Positions 27,507-35,756 of a stretch of DNA of 64,000 nucleotides are shown in pieces. This DNA is from Salinirubrum litoreum (GTDB lineage Archaea; Halobacteriota; Halobacteria; Halobacteriales; Haloferacaceae): contig NZ_JAJCVJ010000005.1 in assembly GCF_020567425.1 (NCBI RefSeq), positions 1-64,000 on the forward strand, in the 5' to 3' direction. The notes under the pieces were generated by a model. It saw nothing but the letters and a program-made list of their open reading frames with translations. It was not told the DNA's origin and searched no databases. Within the stretch, counting starts at the first letter, position 1; each line of letters starts with the position of its first letter. The position numbers and the translations under genes are program-made.

Positions 27507-28103
27507 GTGTCACGCACCTCGAATCGTACTGATGGCGACATCATCCGCGACTTCCTCTCGGTCGCGGACCTCCTCAAGGAGTCGCAGCTTGCCCAACTGT
27601 ACGCGTACCTCGTTCACGAATACGAGGCGACCGTCCAGGACATGATAGACGACCTCGAGCTCGGGCAGGGGACGGCCTACAGCAACGTCAACCGGCTTGT
27701 CGACGCCGGCGTCGTCGAGGTCACCCACGACGAGCAGCCTCGGCGGTACGCCGCCCGCGAGATCGACCTGACCGTGACGACGGCTGCCGGCGACCGCGAG
27801 TACACGATCACGCCGGCGCTGATCGACGCCGTCGGCCGCCGCGAGACGGACGCCGACATCGACACCTACATCGACCGCCACGGCGTCGCCGGCCTCGCGA
27901 CCGCGCTCACCTACGCGGTTGCGCGGGAGCGTGGCGAGGTGACCCACCGCCTGATGGCCGAGGATCTGGACGTCTCGCCGCTGGCTGCGGAGATGATCCT
28001 CCAGGCACTCCGCCCCGTCGTCCACGAACATTACGAGATCGAGGAGTCAGGAGCGGGACTCGACGAGTTGGACATCGACGGCGACGCGGCTGACGACGCG
28101 TGA
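27507..28103 (+). CDS. Winged-helix putative antitoxin of a PIN toxin pair
   Basis: 198 residues from a GTG start. An N-terminal winged helix (about 30-90, helix-turn-helix near TVQDMIDDLELGQGTAYSNV) is followed by a second helical domain with a possible further helix-turn-helix. It overlaps the PIN gene by 4 nt (GTGA, 28100-28103). The arrangement fits an antitoxin that represses its own operon and neutralises the downstream PIN nuclease. Confidence 0.7.
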   Translation: MSRTSNRTDGDIIRDFLSVADLLKESQLAQLYAYLVHEYEATVQDMIDDLELGQGTAYSNVNRLVDAGVVEVTHDEQPRRYAAREIDLTVTTAAGDREYTITPALIDAVGRRETDADIDTYIDRHGVAGLATALTYAVARERGEVTHRLMAEDLDVSPLAAEMILQALRPVVHEHYEIEESGAGLDELDIDGDAADDA

Positions 28104-28609
28104 GCCGGCTCCACATCGCCGACACCGGCCTGTTCGTCGCGATGGGACAGCCCTCGAACAGTCGCTACCAAGCTGTTCGGCGGTTCGCTCGCCGGAATAA
28201 CGTTACTTTCGTCCTGCCCGAACGGGTGTACGAGGAGCTGATCGTCGACGATCCGGATGTCGACAACCCGCCCGTCGACACCGCGATCGACGAGGGCTGG
28301 GCGACGGTTGCTGCGCCGCTGGAGTTCTCCGAGCCGGTCGTCTCACGGGTGATGGACGGGGTCCAGCGGTACATCGCGAACGCCGACGACCGCCCTGCCG
28401 ACGAGGTCGAGCGTGCCGACGCCGCGCTCGCCGCCCTCGCTGCCCAGCATCTCAGTGCGGGGTCGGCGACTAGCGTGTACATCTACACGACCGATATCGC
28501 GGCCGGCGAGGGGGCCGAAACCGCGCTCGCGAGTGAAGGATACGGAGACTCAGTGACGTACGTGAACGGGTTCCGGTTCATCGAGGACCTGATCGCCGGT
28601 AACAGCTGA
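28100..28609 (+). CDS. PIN-domain putative RNase toxin (VapC-like)
   Basis: 169 residues from GTG 28100. Acidic residues lie in PIN positions: DTGLF at the first strand, an early Glu in YEELI, ERADAALAAL in the central helix and YTTDIAAGEGAE near the end. PIN toxins cleave RNA. Coupling to the wHTH gene in front makes a toxin-antitoxin pair. No further gene follows before a gene-poor GC-rich stretch. Confidence 0.7.
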   Translation: MSRLHIADTGLFVAMGQPSNSRYQAVRRFARRNNVTFVLPERVYEELIVDDPDVDNPPVDTAIDEGWATVAAPLEFSEPVVSRVMDGVQRYIANADDRPADEVERADAALAALAAQHLSAGSATSVYIYTTDIAAGEGAETALASEGYGDSVTYVNGFRFIEDLIAGNS

Positions 28610-28908
28610 CTGATTGCTAGTCTGATTCAGTGGGAGAGGACCCTCGAAAGCCCTTGGCCGCTCGACGTCCCGCGACCGCCGCTGCGCGCCTCGTACCTGC
28701 GGTGCTTGCGGGGTCGGGGGACGGCCGAGGCGGCCTCGCCCTTTCTGAGTCCGCCAGGACGGTAGATGCCTCACCGAGCGACGTAGCCGGTTGAACAGGT
28801 GTGTCCGTCACGGCCCGCCCCGCTCGCCGCTGCCGCCCTCCGCGTCGCTCGCGACCGACCAGTCGTAGAGGGTTCGATGTAATCGCCAAGTTGGCGACAG
28901 TTTTTCAC
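28610..28908. other. GC-rich non-coding stretch with a CGCTCGCCG-type repeat at 28811-28860
   Basis: No supported gene. The segment 28811-28860 (CCGCTCGCCG through GCTCGCGACCGACC) recurs at 31851-31885 and 35833-35884, the outer limits and the middle of the cassette array. All three are on the plus strand. Confidence 0.55.
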
Positions 28909-28941
28909 AGCCGTGCTGAATACAGCGCGCAAGTCGGTCAC
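28909..28941 (+). repeat. Cassette repeat copy 1 (right half only)
   Basis: Carries the right arm CGTGCTGAATACAGCGCGC. It marks the left limit of the cassette array. The left arm is missing. Confidence 0.65.
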
Positions 28942-29035
28942 TCAACCCTGCCGGTCTTGATGTTCGGTATAGGCCGTCTTCTGGCCATCGAATTATAAGC
29001 AGAAGTATGATGCCAATACAGAGACAAGACAGTTC

Positions 29036-29392
29036 ATGAGCTCCAGTCCCTCCCTTCGAGATCGAATCCGTCCGAGAGCGTTGTTGTTAATGATACTGCT
29101 TGTTGGGGGAGCGACCTTCGTTGAGTTCGTATATTTGGGGCCACCAAGTCTGTATTCGGTTGTTCTCTGGATAATTGTCGTTCCACTGTTGTTCTCCACG
29201 ACAGTGTACGGTGTTCGAAGTCATCCTCTCTACCAACCGCTCGTGTATGGCAGTTTCATTGCAATCGGCGTCCTTCAGTATCTTGACAGTGACTGGTTCC
29301 TTCTCGCGGGGCTGTTCATACTCGCAGGGCTTGTTGGATTAGTTTCTGAACTTCGTAATCAGTATACTCCCACATCTTCCAGACCACAGTGA
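29036..29392 (+). CDS. Small membrane protein in a repeat-bounded cassette
   Basis: 118 residues with about four membrane segments (roughly 20-35, 38-57, 64-80, 84-102) and short polar ends. No family is recognised. It stands alone between cassette repeats 1 and 2. TATA-like AT-rich sequence (aattataagc) lies about 45 bp before the start. Confidence 0.6.
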   Translation: MSSSPSLRDRIRPRALLLMILLVGGATFVEFVYLGPPSLYSVVLWIIVVPLLFSTTVYGVRSHPLYQPLVYGSFIAIGVLQYLDSDWFLLAGLFILAGLVGLVSELRNQYTPTSSRPQ

Positions 29393-29458
29393 TAAATTCG
29401 TATGCCTACGTCGCTCCACAACAGAACGAGTGAGACGGACGACATCCTTTGCTGAATA

Positions 29459-29533
29459 GACCCTCTGAGTGTTGCATACCGCTACTGACAGTGACTGGGG
29501 AGGTTTCTCCGGTCGTGCTGAATAGAGCGCGCT
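29459..29533 (+). repeat. Cassette repeat copy 2 (full length)
   Basis: Starts ACCCTCTGAGTGTTGCAT and ends CGTGCTGAATAGAGCGCGC; the two ends are imperfect inverted copies. It separates the 29036 gene from the minus-strand gene ending at 29533. Confidence 0.7.
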
Positions 29534-29835
29534 TAGTCATCAGACTGGAACGGGGTCTTTCCTTCTCGATAATAGACGAACCAGTATGCAACAGGCCAGC
29601 AGATGAGCAGCGGTACGACACTCAGCGGAAACGTCGAAATCACATCGGGTGGCAACAACAGTGCGCCACCACCTGCGAGAGCGATAAATACGACGACGGC
29701 GACCAATCCGAGTCTGACCCAATCGTGCACGTATGGAACTACCCTGTTCGATACATATGCCTTGTTCAGGAAGCTGCTTCCGGAGACTGAACCCCCTTGC
29801 TGTTGAGTGAGCGATGCACCCTCTATATTCAGCAC
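29533..29835 (-). CDS. Small membrane protein; start uncertain, possibly inside the repeat
   Basis: Up to 100 residues with two membrane segments (about 41-60 and 66-90) and a short charged tail. The longest frame starts at GTG 29835, inside the half repeat at 29816-29838 (its GTGCTGAATA arm read on the minus strand). A later GTG near 29730 gives a shorter protein. The family is not recognised. The stop touches cassette repeat 2. Confidence 0.45.
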   Translation of the reverse strand: MLNIEGASLTQQQGGSVSGSSFLNKAYVSNRVVPYVHDWVRLGLVAVVVFIALAGGGALLLPPDVISTFPLSVVPLLICWPVAYWFVYYREGKTPFQSDD

Positions 29836-29838
29836 GAG
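29816..29838 (-). repeat. Cassette repeat copy 3 (one arm)
   Basis: ACCCTCTATATTCAGCACG is the complement-strand form of the right arm, so it bounds the minus-strand cassette on its other side. Confidence 0.6.
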
Positions 29839-30006
29839 ATTCTTGTCATAATTTGAGGATTATCAACAGAACCCCTTACTCCAATCTCGCCGATAGAGAG
29901 TTGTTTTTCGCCAGTCAGGGGTACAGGCGTCTCAACAGGCCTGTGACGTAACTTCAGTGACGCAAAATGAACCAGCGTATCCAACGACGTGAGGTGAACC
30001 CGATCA

Positions 30007-30183
30007 ATGTCGGTTGACCTCAACGAGATCGAACAGGCAGAGGTCGACCTCGAAGAGTGGTTAGTCGAACAGGCAGCATCCGGTGTTCCCGAACTCGTCC
30101 TCGTCAATCTCCTCCGTGACTACGCGGACGACGTCGAGGACCTTGGCTACGTTCCACGGACGTGGGGCAACAGCAAGCAGTGA
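30007..30183 (+). CDS. Short acidic protein upstream of tnpB
   Basis: 58 residues, mostly helical and acidic, ending in VPRTWGNSKQ. Codon use is typical of a real gene (GC-rich third positions). It lies 26 bp before the leader hairpin of tnpB. The family is not recognised. Confidence 0.5.
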   Translation: MSVDLNEIEQAEVDLEEWLVEQAASGVPELVLVNLLRDYADDVEDLGYVPRTWGNSKQ

Positions 30184-30208
30184 TGTGAATCCCGTTCGAC
30201 TCGCCGTT

Positions 30209-30240
30209 GTTTTTTCGTGCCCGCGATGGGCGGAGGCGCG
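30209..30240 (+). ncRNA. Leader hairpin motif (copy 3), before tnpB
   Basis: A T6 run is followed by arms GTGCC and GGCGC (one G-T pair) around a loop containing CGATGGGCGGA. It ends 28 nt before the tnpB start. Confidence 0.5.
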
Positions 30241-30268
30241 CGGAAGTGCAGAGCGTGCCTCGACAACC

Positions 30269-31483
30269 ATGCCAGACGAACGAATCCGAACGGTCGTTGC
30301 GTCGCTCGTCGAGCCGACGACCCATAAAGAGCAGAAGCTTCAGAACCTGCAGTCGACCTATCGGGAAGCCCTCTGTGAGGCGTTCGACGCCAACGCAACG
30401 ACGATGACGGCGGTCAACGATATTGTAACGCCCTACGACCTCCCGTACCAAGCGAAGGACGCGTTGAAGCGCCATGTTCCAGGCCTCCTCAAGAGCGGGT
30501 CAGCAGAACTCAGCGAGACCCAACCGATTCGGTTTACCAACCGAGCGGCGGTGTTCGATCATTCCACTGACCGGACGCACGCATTCTGCTGGGAAGTTCC
30601 CCAACCTGGTCGCGGCACCAACTTCTGGATTCCGCTCGCAATCAATCCAGACCAACGCAAGTGGTGGCTCCAGTTGCTTGACGGCGAGGCTACTGCCGGG
30701 CAGTTACAGCTGATCACCCGGCCGCGACAGGCCCACTGGGAACTGCACGTTCCACTCAAACTCCCAACAGCGGAACCTGAGGTCGATTGCGAGACCTGCA
30801 CGCCGGTCGGCTTCGACGTCGGCGAAGCGATTCTCTTGACCGGCTGTGCGCTCCTGGACGGGCGACCAGTCGATCCGTTGCTCGTGGGTGGTGGCAGAGC
30901 CCGACACCTCAATCAGACGTTGCAGACAACACTCCAACGGCTCCAGGAACGCGAGGCCGCAGAGTGGCGAATTGACGAGCAGGCGGCGTACTTCCGGAAC
31001 GCGCTTCGGGACGAGATCGAGACGGCGACGCGAAACGCTGTGGAGTATGCCGCCGGGTTCGATCAGCCGGTAATCGTCCTAGAACAGCTGACGTCAATCC
31101 AAGACGACCTCGACTTCGGCCCACATATGAATCGGCGACTCCATGCGTGGGCTTTCGACCAGCTGCAAACGCGACTCGCGGACAAGGCTGCCGACGCCGG
31201 GATTCCTGTTCGGTACGTCGATCCGGCGTACACGTCCCAGATCTGCCATGCGTGCGGGGAGATTGGAACCCGTCCCAAGCAAGCGGAGTTCCGCTGTCCC
31301 AACGACGACTGCTGGGTGTCGGTCTATCAGGCCGATATCAACGCGGCGGCCAACATCGCTGGTCGCCTCAATCCGTGGGGTGGGAGCTGCCCCTGGGAAC
31401 CGGGCAGCGATGACACGCTACGGAATGGGCGCACCCGTGACAGTGCCACAGGACCTCGTAAGCAGAGCTCGTCACAGCGATGA
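30269..31483 (+). CDS. tnpB: TnpB-type RNA-guided nuclease (IS200/IS605, IS1341-like)
   Basis: 404 residues from ATG 30269. The RuvC catalytic residues are present: Asp in GFDVGEAI (about 182), Glu in VLEQL (about 271) and Asp in YQADINAAANI (about 354). A zinc finger lies at CHACGE (about 326) and CPNDDC (about 341). TnpB enzymes cut DNA guided by an RNA made from the element's right end. No tnpA transposase is present, so the element cannot move alone. Intact catalytic residues suggest that the nuclease may be active. Confidence 0.88.
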   Translation: MPDERIRTVVASLVEPTTHKEQKLQNLQSTYREALCEAFDANATTMTAVNDIVTPYDLPYQAKDALKRHVPGLLKSGSAELSETQPIRFTNRAAVFDHSTDRTHAFCWEVPQPGRGTNFWIPLAINPDQRKWWLQLLDGEATAGQLQLITRPRQAHWELHVPLKLPTAEPEVDCETCTPVGFDVGEAILLTGCALLDGRPVDPLLVGGGRARHLNQTLQTTLQRLQEREAAEWRIDEQAAYFRNALRDEIETATRNAVEYAAGFDQPVIVLEQLTSIQDDLDFGPHMNRRLHAWAFDQLQTRLADKAADAGIPVRYVDPAYTSQICHACGEIGTRPKQAEFRCPNDDCWVSVYQADINAAANIAGRLNPWGGSCPWEPGSDDTLRNGRTRDSATGPRKQSSSQR

Positions 31484-31562
31484 CGCATCAAGGGTTCAGT
31501 CCTGAAACCTCGATACTCCCCTCCTGTGTGGGGGGCCATGAGGCGAGGATGTCACTCCGGGT
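31428..31562 (+). ncRNA. Presumed omega/reRNA at the tnpB 3' end
   Basis: From inside the tnpB end to CACTCCGGGT (31553-31562). Hairpins include AGGGTTCAG with CTGAAACCT and a CCCCTCCTGTGTGGGG hairpin. A degenerate copy with compensating arm changes lies at 31663-31815, and the similarity stops at CGGGT. The guide would therefore begin at 31563 (GGGCTGCCTACGGCC). Confidence 0.6.
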
Positions 31563-31662
31563 GGGCTGCCTACGGCCGTAGGTAGGCAGTCAACACATAT
31601 CGAATCAATGACCTGTGATGAGAGAGCCTGTCTTGAAAACTGAGAGGCGATGACTCGTCGCG

Positions 31663-31815
31663 GGGTGGGTGCACTCGTGATAGTGCCACGATCCACCAGG
31701 AGCCGAGCGAGAAACCCTCGTGGTTGACGTTTCTGGCGCATCTGGATCGAAACCCGTTCACATTCTCCTGTGGAGAATATCGTTCCGTCTCGGAACGTGG
31801 GATATCACTCCGGGT
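31663..31815 (+). ncRNA. Orphan omega-RNA-like relic without its own tnpB
   Basis: Matches the tnpB 3' region: GTGCACTCGTGATAGTGCCA parallels GCGCACCCGTGACAGTGCCA, and it ends GATATCACTCCGGGT against GATGTCACTCCGGGT. The hairpin ATTCTCCTGTGGAGAAT replaces the CCCCTCCTGTGTGGGG hairpin with changed but complementary arms. A different guide-like sequence follows from 31816. Confidence 0.55.
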
Positions 31816-31850
31816 ATGCGGGCACTCCTCGATTAGATGGAGTTCGGACA

Positions 31851-31885
31851 GCACGCCCCGCTCGCCGTTCGCTACCGACCGACCA
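31851..31885 (+). repeat. CGCTCGCCG-type repeat, shortened copy
   Basis: CACGCCCCGCTCGCCG and CTACCGACCGACCA match the longer copies at 28811 and 35833. As at the 28811 copy, a half cassette repeat follows within about 50 bp. Confidence 0.5.
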
Positions 31886-31919
31886 TTTATACAGTGGTCG
31901 TTGCAACTGCCGATCAGAT

Positions 31920-31955
31920 GACAGTTTTCACACTGAATACAGCGCACACGTGTAG
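31920..31955 (+). repeat. Cassette repeat copy 4 (right half only)
   Basis: ACACTGAATACAGCGCACAC, preceded by GACAGTTTTCAC as in copy 1. It borders the minus-strand gene ending at 31974. Confidence 0.55.
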
Positions 31956-31973
31956 CACAAGACGAATCCAAAA

Positions 31974-32333
31974 TCAGTCGAAATGAGCATCCAACGGAGA
32001 CATTGGGCTGTCCCGTTTTCCACCGATTAGAATAAGTAGAACAGCGAGACCAACGAGAGAGTAAATCATCACCCGGTTCTGGATACCCTGACCAGAGAGA
32101 GTTTGGACGGCGAATCCAGCAGTCATAACTGCAAACCCAGTCGCCGTCCATCGGGATTTGTAGACAACCGCGACAAGAGTCCCCCATGCGAGAAAGACGG
32201 TCATAGCTGTTCCAACCGCTGTTGAAGCGGGAAGACCGGCTACTGTTTCTGGGGAGAATATTTGAAGCAGGACGAGAAACCCGATGGTAGGGTATCCAAC
32301 GAGTGCAAGCGGACGATACAACTCTGCGGACAT
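31974..32333 (-). CDS. Small four-helix membrane protein in a cassette
   Basis: 119 residues with about four membrane segments (roughly 9-27, 38-56, 64-80, 87-104) and a polar tail. Topology and length are like the protein at 29036-29392, but the sequences differ. It is alone between cassette repeats 4 and 5. The family is not recognised. Confidence 0.6.
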   Translation of the reverse strand: MSAELYRPLALVGYPTIGFLVLLQIFSPETVAGLPASTAVGTAMTVFLAWGTLVAVVYKSRWTATGFAVMTAGFAVQTLSGQGIQNRVMIYSLVGLAVLLILIGGKRDSPMSPLDAHFD

Positions 32334-32394
32334 TATAGGATAATGACTCCCAACTGTTGTGAAAGTTGCGCGGCATCAAGTCCTCTGCTGAACT

Positions 32395-32471
32395 CACCCT
32401 CTGAGTGTTGCACGTCGCTACTGGCTGTGTTCGGCGAGGCCTCTGTAGTCGTACTGAATACAGCGCGCGAG
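32395..32471 (+). repeat. Cassette repeat copy 5 (full length)
   Basis: CACCCTCTGAGTGTTGCACG at the left and CGTACTGAATACAGCGCGCG at the right, with TTCGGCGAGG inside. Confidence 0.7.
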
Positions 32472-32570
32472 TCTGTCAGTGTCACCGGTCCACTGTTCCG
32501 TCGAATCTCGGATGTTATCCTTTCGATGAAGATATAATTTTTTTCACCAAGATAGCTGCACGCTGGAGAA

Positions 32571-33410
32571 CTATTCCTCGATGTCGTATGAATAATTGAG
32601 GTTAGCACGTAGCCAGTGAAGTGCAGAAACTACTTTTTTCTCTTGCTCACCGCGAGGCAGTCCAATTTGATCCGGTGGAGTAGTTGCTTCGGAATCGAGA
32701 ACCCGCCAGATTGTTCGACGAACTAGTGATTCTTCAGACGTCGATCTCCAATCGAGGTGAAGGGAATTTTCCGAGAATTGAACGACAACGTGTTGCAATC
32801 GCTCCAAGTCATACCCAACGTAAGCATCCTTTCCAGTGTGCCGGTAGAGAGCGTTCCAATCTAGCTTGTAGTCTTTTGCTTCAGCTGTCCACGAGACGAG
32901 TCCATCGAATGGCACAACAGCCGAGCCTCTCACTTGTTCCAGCGCCTCGTTCAGTTTCTGTATCACCCCATCGTGCTCTGTGGCGTTTATTTCTCGGATG
33001 TGAGTCTCATGTGGAACTGAACGGTACACCCACGACCGCCCGTTCAGAATCGCAAATTCGGTTAGGTAGAAGGTGCGGTCAACCCATTCATCGGTCTCAC
33101 AAGCAGAAATTGCCAGTAAGGATTCGACGAGCGCACGGTTTTCTGGAATCGACACCAGATACTCCTGATCAGACCCAATGATGGTTCGCTCCAGCTCTGG
33201 AACCCGTGTGAATTTGTTTTGAACAGTCTTGAATTGACTGTGCTTTGGGTCAAGACAAAGGTGGACGGTAGTGCCATATTCCAACAAAATCGCTATGGCT
33301 TGATTCTCAACGGTTACCCCTCCGGCTTCGTCCCAGTCTTTAACTCCGGAAAGATTCCGAGTAACGAGCCTGTGTGTCGGGTCAACAGCATTGACTGGGT
33401 CAGAGAACAT
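32571..33410 (-). CDS. Hypothetical soluble protein in a cassette
   Basis: 279 residues, mixed alpha/beta, no membrane segment, no recognisable active site. It is AT-richer than the genes outside the array. It is the largest protein in the array apart from TnpB and the only cargo in its cassette. A defence or host-interaction role would fit the context, but nothing in the sequence shows it. Confidence 0.55.
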   Translation of the reverse strand: MFSDPVNAVDPTHRLVTRNLSGVKDWDEAGGVTVENQAIAILLEYGTTVHLCLDPKHSQFKTVQNKFTRVPELERTIIGSDQEYLVSIPENRALVESLLAISACETDEWVDRTFYLTEFAILNGRSWVYRSVPHETHIREINATEHDGVIQKLNEALEQVRGSAVVPFDGLVSWTAEAKDYKLDWNALYRHTGKDAYVGYDLERLQHVVVQFSENSLHLDWRSTSEESLVRRTIWRVLDSEATTPPDQIGLPRGEQEKKVVSALHWLRANLNYSYDIEE

Positions 33411-33560
33411 TGCTACTCAATCACCAATCCTGTTAACCGAGGTTCGTTGCTGTGGAGGAGGGGCATAGGAGAACCGAGTCTACCGCGCCGGTGAAAATAT
33501 ATTCTATGGTGGTTCGAACAAATTTCCTAGTACTCGGATGAGTTGACCATGGCCGATACA

Positions 33561-33626
33561 ACCGCTGAGAGTTGCACGTCGCTATCGACAGCGTTCGGTG
33601 AGGTTTCTGTGGTTGTGCTGAACAGT
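33561..33626 (+). repeat. Cassette repeat copy 6
   Basis: CGCTGAGAGTTGCACGTCGC at the left and TTGTGCTGAACAG at the right; the GCGTTCGGTGAGGTTTCTGT core is preserved. Confidence 0.65.
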
Positions 33627-33676
33627 GGATCGAAATACGGCGACAGAACTAATTTGACTCGGTGGTAACCTTTTGT

Positions 33677-33961
33677 ATGGATTGGTTCAACCTCCTCCCG
33701 TTAGTGTTTCTTGCTGCCGCTTACGTCAGTGCATTCTACCAAGCGTGGAGAGGTAATTGGGGATTCAACCAGAAGGCAGGAGCGGCAATTTTTCTTCTTG
33801 GAGTGACCGCCGCGTTGCTCTTAGACGACTTCCTCGCACCAGAATCGATGTTCATTCCGTGGATAGAGCCGGTCAGTGCTGTGGTTATCATCATTGGGTT
33901 CTACTTTCATTGGTTCCGTCAAGCAGCAGATGACACATCCGAAGCCATCGATCAAGTTTGA
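33677..33961 (+). CDS. Small membrane protein in a cassette
   Basis: 94 residues from ATG 33677; a GTG at 33662 would add five. Three membrane segments (about 5-21, 36-52, 62-79) are followed by an acidic tail. No family is recognised. The start is 51 bp after cassette repeat 6. Confidence 0.55.
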   Translation: MDWFNLLPLVFLAAAYVSAFYQAWRGNWGFNQKAGAAIFLLGVTAALLLDDFLAPESMFIPWIEPVSAVVIIIGFYFHWFRQAADDTSEAIDQV

Positions 33962-33967
33962 TAGATT

Positions 33968-34489
33968 GGCTCTGTTGAAATCCTATTATTCAAATATATT
34001 CTTTCACGGAAAGATCGGTCGCTAACGACTGTGTCCCGAGCAGGGGATATGACTCCACCGTTGTACCCAACATTCTTTTCAGTTTGCCTCAAGCATAGAG
34101 TATGCGAACAAAAGACTTTGCTCAAGATACCGACGTCGTGTTTGACGCTTGTAGGGAAGTGGTCGGATACGTTGGATGGAAGACAGCCGATGTTGACGAT
34201 GAGGAATTGACTCTGAAGGCTCTCACACCGCTTTCTTGGAAGTCTTTTGGCGATAAAATTGAGATCCAAGTGTCCACCAAGGGTGGTAGCACCGTCGTGA
34301 CCGTGTCATCGAAACCAAGATTCTCGCTCATGAATTGGGGGAAAGACCTCGCAAATGAGGGCGTTTTCTTAGAGAAATTGTCACAAGAAATTCACAGGTA
34401 CAATTCCCGCTAACGAGCATTGACAGTTCATGCTGTACTGAGTGATTGAGGGGGAGTAAATATCACTTGCTGAGGATTTCAACAGAGCC
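33968..34489. repeat. 17-bp exact inverted repeats around the 34102-34413 gene
   Basis: GGCTCTGTTGAAATCCT (33968-33984) and AGGATTTCAACAGAGCC (34473-34489) are exact inverted copies about 490 bp apart. They flank one gene just inside cassette repeat 7, like the ends of a small mobile unit. Confidence 0.6.
34102..34413 (+). CDS. Small soluble beta-rich protein
   Basis: 103 residues, no membrane segment. Alternating strands (ELTLKALTPLSWKSFGDKIE, then STVVTVSSKP) suggest a compact alpha/beta fold. It is the only gene between the 17-bp inverted repeats. The family is not recognised. Confidence 0.55.
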   Translation: MRTKDFAQDTDVVFDACREVVGYVGWKTADVDDEELTLKALTPLSWKSFGDKIEIQVSTKGGSTVVTVSSKPRFSLMNWGKDLANEGVFLEKLSQEIHRYNSR

Positions 34490-34497
34490 GATAGATT

Positions 34498-34574
34498 CAC
34501 CCTCTGTCTATGCCACGCGACTTCTGACATTGTTCGGTGAGGTTTCTGTGGTTGTGCTGAGTTCAGAGCACGAG
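34498..34574 (+). repeat. Cassette repeat copy 7 (full length)
   Basis: CACCCTCTGTCTATGCCACG at the left and TTGTGCTGAGTTCAGAGCAC at the right, core TTCGGTGAGGTTTCTGTGG. Confidence 0.68.
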
Positions 34575-34645
34575 TCGGGTACTAGCCACCTGCTATCTGG
34601 AAAACCCGTCCGACTGATTCCAAATCCTGTGCCCTAAAATCTCAG

Positions 34646-35059
34646 TCAAGGCATATTCGCATTAGGTCGCAATCGCGAGGTAACGGTGTTCATCGTCCAC
34701 CCACCAATCCGACCAAACACGAGACCAAAGGCCGGTGCAACGATTAGTGCCAGTCCACTGGCCAAGACCACGAAAGCGACACTCAACATCGATAGTTGTG
34801 TGGTACTGGCGACTTCCACAAGCAGCGTGAGCCCGGCGACGACACCAGCAAGAACACCTGCGCGAAGTCCCGCAGCCCCCGGGTTCGCTGAGCGGGTCTC
34901 AGCGACAATACCCGCAATGAACGCGCCGAATATCATGATACCTCTACCGATAGCCGCCTCCGAATCTGGTAGCCAGTTCACAACGACAGTGATGGGTAGC
35001 GAAGCGAGTGTGCCGACTATCGCGAATCGCCATACTGCAGGAAGAGACGACGAGGACAT
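34646..35059 (-). CDS. DUF5518-like membrane protein
   Basis: 137 residues from ATG 35059; the longer frame to 35224 reads through cassette repeat 8. Four membrane segments are rich in Gly, Ala and Val. The motifs IMIFGAFIAGIVAETRS and GLRAGVLAGVVAGL are characteristic of haloarchaeal DUF5518 proteins. Function unknown. Confidence 0.65.
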   Translation of the reverse strand: MSSSSLPAVWRFAIVGTLASLPITVVVNWLPDSEAAIGRGIMIFGAFIAGIVAETRSANPGAAGLRAGVLAGVVAGLTLLVEVASTTQLSMLSVAFVVLASGLALIVAPAFGLVFGRIGGWTMNTVTSRLRPNANMP

Positions 35060-35139
35060 TCGTGTCAAGAAACCTATTGGAACGATGATATAGCTTTTGT
35101 AGGACCGAGAACAAACATGAGGGCCCCTATCGCAGAATG

Positions 35140-35215
35140 CATCCTCTGTATGTTGCACGCATCTTCTGACAGCGTTCAGTGAGGGCTCTGCGGTCATGCT
35201 GAACAGAGGGCGCGA
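35140..35215 (+). repeat. Cassette repeat copy 8 (best inverted arms)
   Basis: CCTCTGTATGTTGCACGC at the left and TCATGCTGAACAGAGGGCGC at the right pair over most of their length, so a single strand could fold into a long hairpin. Confidence 0.7.
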
Positions 35216-35248
35216 GTTGGTCACCGCCGATAAAACGTGGTCGCGTGG

Positions 35249-35683
35249 TCATCCGAGCCCGATCTCCTTGTGACGCTTGTATAGATATACTACACCTGCC
35301 GGGATCGTGATCAGTTGTACAGCCGAAAACACAAACGAACCCAAGTGCAGTATGGCAACGGCACCCCACAGCACTCGGTTTGGTATCCAATTGCTGTTGT
35401 TCTGACGAAGTGCTCTGACATCGAGATAGAGGCACAACGAGTACAGTGGAGCTAGGAGGCTCCCGATTAGAACTGTCGCTGCTACTGTGAGTATGGAAAA
35501 TAAGAACACCAAGCCAGTCTCTGGACCGGAGGGCACGAGGGTTGGTGGAGAACCGGCCTGTGGTTCGCTCACTAAGTGAAGAATACCATGCGAAACCCAC
35601 ACTACTCCTAAAACTCCGATAAAGAACGCGACGCCATACCACCATCGTGAACTGGAGGACTTACTCGCTGGCTTCCTTGACAT
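35249..35683 (-). CDS. Small four-helix membrane protein in a cassette
   Basis: 144 residues. A basic Ser-rich N-terminus is followed by four membrane segments (about 15-38, 55-76, 78-92, 104-130) and a basic tail. The family is not recognised. It is the last gene of the array. Confidence 0.6.
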   Translation of the reverse strand: MSRKPASKSSSSRWWYGVAFFIGVLGVVWVSHGILHLVSEPQAGSPPTLVPSGPETGLVFLFSILTVAATVLIGSLLAPLYSLCLYLDVRALRQNNSNWIPNRVLWGAVAILHLGSFVFSAVQLITIPAGVVYLYKRHKEIGLG

Positions 35684-35756
35684 AGCCTCTGTGAAAGCGT
35701 GACCGTGTTAGGCTATATAAATAATGGACTGAAAAAACTGCTCAGCAACGGTGCCT

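Noticed and set aside
29449-29790. Plus-strand frame running through cassette repeat 2
   Set aside because: It translates the repeat itself and then opposes the minus-strand membrane protein; Cys/Arg-rich product without features.
30269-31483. A complete IS200/IS605 transposon
   Set aside because: No tnpA gene is present; only tnpB and its right-end RNA region can be supported.
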